Shown here one piece after another: positions 58,643-64,000 of a stretch of DNA of 64,000 bases. Numbering within the stretch: position 1 is the first letter of the stretch; each line of letters opens with the position of its first letter. Under the pieces are notes generated by a model. That model was given only the letters and a program-made list of their open reading frames with translations, did not search any database and was not told the origin of the DNA. The position numbers were made by a program, and so were the translations under genes. Origin of the DNA: JAKAQB01 sp027320105. Its GTDB lineage: Bacteria > Actinomycetota > Acidimicrobiia > Acidimicrobiales > Palsa-688. The DNA lies in assembly GCA_027320105.1 (NCBI GenBank), contig DAHVMA010000064.1:45880-109879 (forward strand). Direction: 5' to 3'.

Positions 58643-60166
58643 GTGAGTCAACAGCCCATCGAGTACCCCTCGGCGCCCGATGCCGCTGACCCCACCGACG
58701 CCGCCCGCGACGTCGTGATCATCGGAGCCGGGCCCGCCGGACTGACCGCTGCGTACGAGCTCACCCGGCGGAACCGTCGCCCGGTCGTGCTCGAGGCCGA
58801 CTCGGTCGTGGGTGGCATCAGCCGCACGGTGGAGCGCGACGGGTGGCGATTCGACATCGGCGGCCACCGCTTCTTCACGAAGGTGCCCCCGGTGGAGGCG
58901 TTCTGGCACGAGATCCTTCCCGACGAGGACTTCATGCTCCGCCCCCGCAAGAGCCGCATCTTCTACCAGGGGAAGTTCTACGACTACCCCCTACGGGCTA
59001 TGAACGCCCTGACGAACCTGGGTGTCCAGGAGGCGCTGCGGTGCGTGCTGTCCTACTTGTGGGTGCGGGTGCGCCCGCCGACGGACCAGAGCAACTTCGA
59101 GGGATGGGTTGCATCCCGCTTCGGCTGGCGGCTGTACCGCCACTTCTTCAAGACCTACACCGAGAAGGTCTGGGGTCATCCCGGCTCGGAGATGGGCGCG
59201 GACTGGGCGGCGCAGCGCATCAAGAACCTGTCCCTCCCGTCCGCCATCGTCAACGCCTTGATGCCGAAGCGCAATCAGAGGGACATCACCTCGCTCATCG
59301 AGGAGTTCGAGTACCCGAAGCTCGGCCCCGGGATGATGTGGGAGCGCTGCGCCGAGAAGGTGGAGGCAGCCGGCAGCAAGGTCGAGATGCGCAGCCGGGT
59401 GACCCGGATCCGGTGGGGTCCAGGAGGCGCCACCTCAGTTGTAGCCACGTCCGCCGACGGAGGCCAGACCGATCACCGCTGCACGGCTGTCATCTCCTCC
59501 ATGCCACTGTCCGAGCTCGTCCGGGTGATGGATCCGCCGGCCCCGTCGGAGGTCCGTTCGGCCGCTGACGACCTCGTGTACCGGGACTTCCTGACCGTGG
59601 CGCTGGTCGTCCCCGCGAGCCGCGTCCCGTGGGACGACAATTGGATCTACATCCACGACCCGGGTGTCCGTACCATGCGCATCCAGAACTTCGGGTCTTG
59701 GTCGCCGTACCTCGTGAAGGACGGACGCAACGTGCTCGGACTCGAGTACACCGTCGACGAGGGCGATGCCGCCTGGACGGCACCAGACGACCGGCTCGTC
59801 GAGCAAGCCAGACAGGAGCTCGGCAAGCTGGGCCTCGTCGAGCCGTCGGCGGTCGAAGCCGGCTACGTCGTGCGGATGCCCAAGGCGTACCCCTACTACG
59901 ACGCCGATTACCATCGCAACGTCGACACCATCCGCGCGTGGCTCGAGGCGGAGGTACCCAATGTCCACCCGGTCGGGCGCAACGGGATGCACCGGTACAA
60001 CAACGCAGACCACTCCATGTACACGGCCATGCTGACCGTCGAGAACCTGTTCGGCGCCCGCCACGACGTGTGGTCCGTCAACGTGGAGGACGAGTACCAC
60101 GAGACGCTGAGCACAGGGCGGGGGGGGACCGGCAGGGATGCACCCGTCCTGCCCAAGCGGCGGTGA
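58643..60166 (+). CDS. FAD-dependent UDP-galactopyranose-mutase-like protein
   Basis: A 507-residue flavoprotein. The dinucleotide motif is VVIIGAGPAGLTAAYEL (about 24-40), followed by VLEADSVVGGISRTV and FDIGGHRFFTK. HRYNNADHSMYTAMLTVEN near the C-terminus is shared with UDP-galactopyranose mutases and related amine-oxidase-fold proteins encoded in polysaccharide clusters. It may catalyse sugar ring contraction or act as an oxidoreductase in lipid-sugar synthesis. GTG 58643 has GAGGAGAG 4 nt upstream. The stop overlaps the next gene (GTGA). Confidence 0.8.
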   Translation: MSQQPIEYPSAPDAADPTDAARDVVIIGAGPAGLTAAYELTRRNRRPVVLEADSVVGGISRTVERDGWRFDIGGHRFFTKVPPVEAFWHEILPDEDFMLRPRKSRIFYQGKFYDYPLRAMNALTNLGVQEALRCVLSYLWVRVRPPTDQSNFEGWVASRFGWRLYRHFFKTYTEKVWGHPGSEMGADWAAQRIKNLSLPSAIVNALMPKRNQRDITSLIEEFEYPKLGPGMMWERCAEKVEAAGSKVEMRSRVTRIRWGPGGATSVVATSADGGQTDHRCTAVISSMPLSELVRVMDPPAPSEVRSAADDLVYRDFLTVALVVPASRVPWDDNWIYIHDPGVRTMRIQNFGSWSPYLVKDGRNVLGLEYTVDEGDAAWTAPDDRLVEQARQELGKLGLVEPSAVEAGYVVRMPKAYPYYDADYHRNVDTIRAWLEAEVPNVHPVGRNGMHRYNNADHSMYTAMLTVENLFGARHDVWSVNVEDEYHETLSTGRGGTGRDAPVLPKRR

Positions 60167-61332
60167 CGACCCGGGTCTGGTTCTGCCGCACCTGCGGGTA
60201 CGAGGTGCCCTCCCGCGGGCGCTGCCACGCGTGCGGCAACCGGCTCGAACGCTCCCCCCTCCCTGAGCTGACCCCGGCAGGTGACGAGGAGGACGAGGTC
60301 GGCTACAACCTCGACGGTTGGAGCGGCCCAGCCCGGGCTCGTCTGATCGTCGCCCTCATCGAGGCGGGCATCGAGCACCGCTTCGAGGAGGAGGAGCTCG
60401 TCGTCGCCGTCGACGACGAGGAACGCACCGACGACATCGTCGCGGCGATCGTCGCCGGTGGACCCGACGACGAGCTGCCCGACGACGAGCTGCCCGGCGG
60501 CGCCTTGTTCGGCCGCACTTTGCTCGACGGCGACATCGCCGAGCCGGTAGCGGACGACGCGCTCGTCACCGGGGTGGAGCTCCTGCGGAGCGCTGCCTAC
60601 CGGCTCCGAGAGGACCCGACGGACATGCAGGCGGACGGTGACGTGGCCCAGGCGTCGGCGGTGGTCTTCGCCGCCGACGACTTCTACGCCACCGACCGAG
60701 AGACGTGGGCGGCCGTCGGGCGTGTCACCCGCCGCCTGCTTGCCGCGCTGGGGGCGGAGGAGGCCCTGGAGGAGGAGATACGCGTCCAGGGGGCGATCCT
60801 CGCCAAGCTCCTCGACCCGGTCTCCTCCCCGGTACCGGCGGCGGACGTCTCGTCGCCGACCGACTGGGCTCCCGAGGAGGAAGCGGTGTACGAGCTCCCC
60901 GAGTGGATGCCCGAGCAGCGGGCTCAGCTGAGCGTGCTGCTCGACGAGCCGGGCATCCCTCACCGCTGGCAGGAGGGCGACCTGGTCGTTCCGTCCGCTC
61001 GGGAGGCCGACGTCGAGGCGCTCTTCGACCGGGTGGAGGCTGCCTCGAAGGGCGATGACGATGACGAGGCCCGCTACCGGGCTCTCGAGGAGCTGTTTGC
61101 TGCCGCCGACCGCTTCGTCAACGACCCGGCGAACAAGACACGGGCAGCGGAGGTCATCCGGGCGGTCTCGGATGCGGACGGCCCCACGCCGGTCGGACTG
61201 GACGACGCCCAGTGGTGGACGATCCGCACCCGGGCGCGGACGCTGGCCGATGCGCTCGAGCACGGCGGCAGCCGGGAGGTGGCGTTCGGCGAGGCCACGA
61301 CCCTCCGCGACCTGCTACGGGCGCTGGTCTGA
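60163..61332 (+). CDS. Zinc-ribbon protein with internal duplication, unknown function
   Basis: A 389-residue, very acidic protein. An N-terminal zinc ribbon uses Cys8, Cys11, Cys21 and Cys24. The rest consists of two copies of a unit of about 170 residues: each starts with a strand-helix segment (WSGPARARLIVALIEAGIEH at 53-72; WMPEQRAQLSVLLDEPGIPH at 248-267), then a short strand LVV, then a helical bundle ending LxxLLxxLV. I do not recognise a family. It overlaps the flavoprotein gene before it and the hydrolase after it, so these three are co-translated. Confidence 0.7.
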   Translation: MTTRVWFCRTCGYEVPSRGRCHACGNRLERSPLPELTPAGDEEDEVGYNLDGWSGPARARLIVALIEAGIEHRFEEEELVVAVDDEERTDDIVAAIVAGGPDDELPDDELPGGALFGRTLLDGDIAEPVADDALVTGVELLRSAAYRLREDPTDMQADGDVAQASAVVFAADDFYATDRETWAAVGRVTRRLLAALGAEEALEEEIRVQGAILAKLLDPVSSPVPAADVSSPTDWAPEEEAVYELPEWMPEQRAQLSVLLDEPGIPHRWQEGDLVVPSAREADVEALFDRVEAASKGDDDDEARYRALEELFAAADRFVNDPANKTRAAEVIRAVSDADGPTPVGLDDAQWWTIRTRARTLADALEHGGSREVAFGEATTLRDLLRALV

Positions 61333-61880
61333 TCGCCACCGCAGCCCTCCTTGCGCCGGGCGCCGGCGCAGACCGCGACCACCCCGCGCTGGTCGCCGTC
61401 GACGAGGCGCTGACAACCGCCGGCGTCATGGTGCGGCGCATGGACTTCCCGTACCGGATCGCCGGTCGCCGTGCACCGGACGGCATGCCCGCGCTCGTGG
61501 AGGCCGTGGCCGCTGAGGCCGCCAGCTCCAACGCCGAGCGGCTCGTGGTCGGCGGCCGCTCGATGGGAGGGCGGGTGTGCTCGGTCGCCGTCGCCGAGGG
61601 CGCCGTTGAGGCGGCCGGGCTGGTGCTCATCAGCTACCCGCTGCACCCGCCCGGGCACCCCGATCGCCGCCGGGACGCCCACCTCCCGGACCTGCACGTG
61701 CCGTGCCTGTTCGTCTCCGGGACCCGCGACGCCTTCGGTACCGTCGACGAGCTCGAGGCGGCGGTGGCGATGATCCCCGGCCCGGTGACGTTCCACTGGA
61801 TCGAGGGCGGCGACCACGGGCTGCGCCGGCGCGACGGCGAGGTCGCTGGCATCGTCGCCGAGTGGGTGGCCGGTCTCTGA
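61329..61880 (+). CDS. Alpha/beta hydrolase (TEX30/KANL3-type), possible CTG start
   Basis: A protein of about 183 residues with the compact alpha/beta-hydrolase pattern of the TEX30/YcjY-like group: ALLAPGAGADRDHP (oxyanion strand), nucleophile elbow VGGRSMGGRV with Ser, acidic residue in FVSGTRDAFG and His in EGGDHGL. No ATG, GTG or TTG precedes the first strand in frame except at 61212, deep in the previous gene. The CTG at 61329 overlaps the previous TGA exactly as other coupled starts do here. The substrate is unknown. Confidence 0.72.
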   Translation: MIATAALLAPGAGADRDHPALVAVDEALTTAGVMVRRMDFPYRIAGRRAPDGMPALVEAVAAEAASSNAERLVVGGRSMGGRVCSVAVAEGAVEAAGLVLISYPLHPPGHPDRRRDAHLPDLHVPCLFVSGTRDAFGTVDELEAAVAMIPGPVTFHWIEGGDHGLRRRDGEVAGIVAEWVAGL

Positions 61881-62298
61881 CGTCGGTCGCAGTAGCAACG
61901 CTCGCCTTGGTGGGCGTCGGCCCAGCCCCGCCCTCGGCGCACTGGTCCTCCCCGGAGAAGCGCCCCCAGGCGGATTGACGCGTCATTCCCAGGGCCTCGC
62001 CGATGCGGGCCCAGCTCACGCCGCGTTCTTGTAGCACGGCGACGCGGTGTCTCACAGCCCGGTCGACGTTCTGGGGCGCATGGGCCTGGACCATCTCTCG
62101 GAGGAGATCGTCGTCCGACAACCCGACCCAGGCCTTCACGCTCGGTGGAGCCCCATCGACCCGGCTGCTCTCCCCACCCGTCTCCTCGGTGACGATCTGG
62201 TGGCAGAGCCCGACGCGCTCGTCGCAGATGAAGACACCCGGACCGGCGATCAGCTTGGCGACGTCCTGCTGGCTCTCGCCGCCGCCGGGATCCGGCAC
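61630..62298 (-). CDS. ClpX zinc-domain-like/HTH protein with lost zinc site
   Basis: The conserved part is 61920-62298. Residues 9-35 (SQQDVAKLIAGPGVFICDER, then VGLC) match the ClpX N-terminal C4 zinc domain, but the first C-x2-C is replaced by PDPGGGE and the fourth ligand by Arg28, so only one of four cysteines remains. Residues about 80-112 hold a HTH (ERGVSWARIGEALGMTRQSA). Small ClpX-zinc/HTH proteins are common in Actinobacteria. The frame then runs on, Arg-rich, antisense to the hydrolase gene; the true end is uncertain. GTG 62298 directly follows the MFS stop. It may be a decaying gene. Confidence 0.5.
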   Translation of the reverse strand: MPDPGGGESQQDVAKLIAGPGVFICDERVGLCHQIVTEETGGESSRVDGAPPSVKAWVGLSDDDLLREMVQAHAPQNVDRAVRHRVAVLQERGVSWARIGEALGMTRQSAWGRFSGEDQCAEGGAGPTPTKASVATATDVRDRPPTRRRCQRPRRRAGAARGRRPRSSGTSPGRGSSPPPPRARRRYRRRRGSRRRTGTARAGPGGGRPGGDRGARAGAAGS

Positions 62299-63909
62299 CT
62301 ACTGCGCCGGATCGGGCGGCCCGTCCGACACCGGGGCATCCGCCGGGTTGAGCTCCTCCAGTGGGCGACGGGCCGTCTCGGGGTAGGCGAGCAGTACGAG
62401 GGCGACGAGCAGCACCGGTCCGACGGCGACCACCGACAGCGCCGGGCCGAGCGTGCCGAGACCCGCGCCGAGGGCTCCGGTCACTGCTAGCCCGGCGAGG
62501 CCGCCGCCGGCGGCAACGACGTTCAGGATGCCACCGGCCCGTCCACGCAGAGTGGTGGGGAACAGCTCGGCCCCGTAGACCCCCAGCACCGGCGCGACGG
62601 CGTAGCCGAGCACGCTCGACGCGGTCATCCACAGGTAGAGAGCAACGCCGTGACCGAAGTACTCGAGGAGGGTGAAGCCTGTGCCCGCCACGACGGCAAG
62701 GGCGAGGACGGGACGTCGTCCCCGGGTGTCGGCCAAGCGACCCCCCGCCAGGGTACCGAGCCCGCCGACGGTGCCCACGACCTGTTCGGCGATGCTGATG
62801 TGCACCGGGGACCAGTGCCGCTGGACCCGCAAGTACTGGTTCTGGAACTGAGCCGAGGGGAGGCTGAACACGGCGAACAGGAGCGCCCCTGCACCGAGCA
62901 CTGCCAGCCGCCGGCGCTGGGTGGGAGTCCACGACACCCGCAGTGCATGACCGGCAGGTGCCATCTCCCGCGTCCACCGCCCGCTCTCCGGCACGTGCTC
63001 GGCGAGGAGGAGGCACGCCGGCACCCCGAGGGCGGCGATGGCGTAGGTCCACCTCCAGCCCCCCGGCCCGAGTCCAGCCAGAGGCAGCGCCAGGAGGGTG
63101 ATGCCGCCGCCCAGCCCGTAGCTCATGGTGACCAGGGCCAGCGCCCACGCCCGGGCTCCGGCAGGCATGATCTCGACGACGAGGATTCCGACGAGCACGT
63201 ACTGGGTGGTGAGCAGGGCGAGGGCGGCCACCTGGGTGAGCGCCACCGCCGACAGGGAGGGAGCAAGGGCACCGAGAGCGCTCACGGCGGCGCCTGCGAC
63301 CGTGGCCGTGATCGCCCCGCGCCGCCGCCCCCGCCGGTCGGCGAACACGAGCAGTCCGACGGCCAGGAGGGCGCCGGCCTGCACGCCGGCGAGGGCGTAG
63401 CCCTGGCCGGCGTCACCGACGTGGTACTGCCGACCGACATAGGTGACGGTCGCGGGCAGCAGGCCGTTGAGGTAGCCGGCCAGGACCGCCAGCCCACACA
63501 AGCCGCTCAGGCCGGCCGCTTCGGCGTGGTCCAGGAGCGCCGGAGGTGCCCACCACGGCGCCGGCCTCCCTCTGCGCAGGCTGCCCAGGTGTGCGCGCAG
63601 CGGGAGGGCGAAGAGCCAGGAGACGTACGGGATGCCCACCCGGAACCGTACTTCCTGGGTGACGGTGCCACCGGAGGTCCGGACAACCCGCTCGTAGGAG
63701 GCCACGGGACCGGCGGCCAGGCCGAAGCGCCACTCGTCGAGGCTCACCTGCACGCCGGCGCACTCGCGCACGATCCCGTCCCGGGGCTGCAGGAGCGAGG
63801 ACAGCTCAGCAGGCGTAGCCGGGGTGCAAACCGCCCGTCTCAGCGAAGGACCCCCCGATAGCGGCCCGCCCAGCGGCGTTCCGGGCGCCTCCGCCGTAGC
63901 TCGGTGCAT
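62299..63909 (-). CDS. MFS transporter with N-terminal extension
   Basis: A protein of about 536 residues with 12 probable membrane helices starting near residue 125. Motif A-like GGRLADTRGRRPVLALAVV and FADRRGRRRGAITAT mark the two halves, and AELFPTTLRGRAGGI is typical of metabolite:H+ symporter-like MFS proteins. The first 120 residues are hydrophilic except for YVSWLFALPL. ATG 63909 is the likeliest start; another open start lies further upstream, near 63966. The substrate is unknown. Confidence 0.75.
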   Translation of the reverse strand: MHRATAEAPGTPLGGPLSGGPSLRRAVCTPATPAELSSLLQPRDGIVRECAGVQVSLDEWRFGLAAGPVASYERVVRTSGGTVTQEVRFRVGIPYVSWLFALPLRAHLGSLRRGRPAPWWAPPALLDHAEAAGLSGLCGLAVLAGYLNGLLPATVTYVGRQYHVGDAGQGYALAGVQAGALLAVGLLVFADRRGRRRGAITATVAGAAVSALGALAPSLSAVALTQVAALALLTTQYVLVGILVVEIMPAGARAWALALVTMSYGLGGGITLLALPLAGLGPGGWRWTYAIAALGVPACLLLAEHVPESGRWTREMAPAGHALRVSWTPTQRRRLAVLGAGALLFAVFSLPSAQFQNQYLRVQRHWSPVHISIAEQVVGTVGGLGTLAGGRLADTRGRRPVLALAVVAGTGFTLLEYFGHGVALYLWMTASSVLGYAVAPVLGVYGAELFPTTLRGRAGGILNVVAAGGGLAGLAVTGALGAGLGTLGPALSVVAVGPVLLVALVLLAYPETARRPLEELNPADAPVSDGPPDPAQ

Positions 63910-63941
63910 ACGAGCTCGATCTGGGGGGTCTGTGCACCGAG
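63900..63941. promoter_or_regulatory. Inverted repeat across the MFS gene start
   Basis: CTCGGTGCA (63900-63908) and TGCACCGAG (63933-63941) are exact inverted copies separated by 24 nt. The left arm covers the ATG of the transporter. It could be an operator or an mRNA hairpin hiding the start. Confidence 0.35.
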
Positions 63942-63974
63942 GTTCACCCAACGCACCCAGGTCCACGCAAGGCC

Positions 63975-64000
63975 GACCCCGACCCCGACCCCGACCCCGA
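63975..64000. repeat. Hexamer microsatellite GACCCC at the window end
   Basis: About 4.3 perfect copies of GACCCC run into the end of the window; the total length is unknown. Confidence 0.8.

Overview
The window is GC-rich actinobacterial DNA (most genes well above 65% G+C, many GTG/TTG starts). It looks chromosomal and probably comes from a member of the Acidimicrobiia or a nearby deep-branching actinobacterial class. Evidence for Actinobacteria: a WhiB1-like regulator convergent with a PdtaS-like kinase, paired Get3/ArsA-like ATPases, the lprG-P55 lipoprotein/exporter pair, the DUF3090/SCO1664/MSMEG_4193 trio, and the lysA-hom-thrC-rho-rpmE-prfA-prmC-glyA-wecA-atp block. No ribosomal RNA is present, so the class assignment is inference.

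Layout: 0-18.4 kb is core genome. It holds the end of a dGTPase, DUF3107, two Get3-like ATPases, pdtaS/whiB, a lipid kinase, an rsbW-sigF pair, etfBA, a conserved kinase/phosphatase trio, DNA-repair enzymes (UdgB and Fpg) around a degenerate histidine kinase, lprG-P55, an RlmA-type methyltransferase and a two-domain isoaspartyl methyltransferase. From 19.4 to 31.0 kb, one long minus-strand operon encodes a carbon-phosphorus lyase pathway (phnGHIJKLM) fused by overlapping start/stop codons to a sugar/glycerol-phosphate type ABC importer (ugpBAEC-like) instead of PhnCDE, plus an inositol-monophosphatase-like enzyme and a phosphonate-type HD oxygenase. Its transporter end is visibly less GC-rich than the surroundings, which suggests acquisition.

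From 31.0 to 35.7 kb lies a graveyard: a frameshifted tyrosine phosphatase, a broken MobF relaxase, a tyrosyl-tRNA synthetase remnant and a frameshifted nucleotide kinase. It ends at a tRNA-Arg(CCG) gene, as expected for a decayed integrative element. Within it sits one intact two-gene operon (33405-34168): a HicA-like small protein and a two-domain DNA-binding partner, preceded by a leaderless promoter whose spacer holds a 15-bp palindrome. This is the best candidate for an undescribed system here.

From 35.9 to 55.1 kb the core block resumes: response regulator, lysA, hom, thrC, rho, rpmE, prfA, prmC, a tsaC/sua5 remnant, glyA, wecA and the complete F-type ATP synthase operon. The ATP synthase has a delta subunit with a doubled N-domain and repeat-encoded tails or inserts on alpha, gamma and epsilon. 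thrB is missing from its usual place, where a 63-nt near-perfect hairpin is found. The last 8 kb hold glpX, a GT-C glycosyltransferase, a UDP-galactopyranose-mutase-like flavoprotein, an internally duplicated zinc-ribbon protein, a small hydrolase, a ClpX-zinc-domain-derived HTH protein that has lost its zinc ligands, and an MFS transporter. Many core genes have a TANNNT hexamer 6-8 nt before the start codon, suggesting widespread leaderless transcription.
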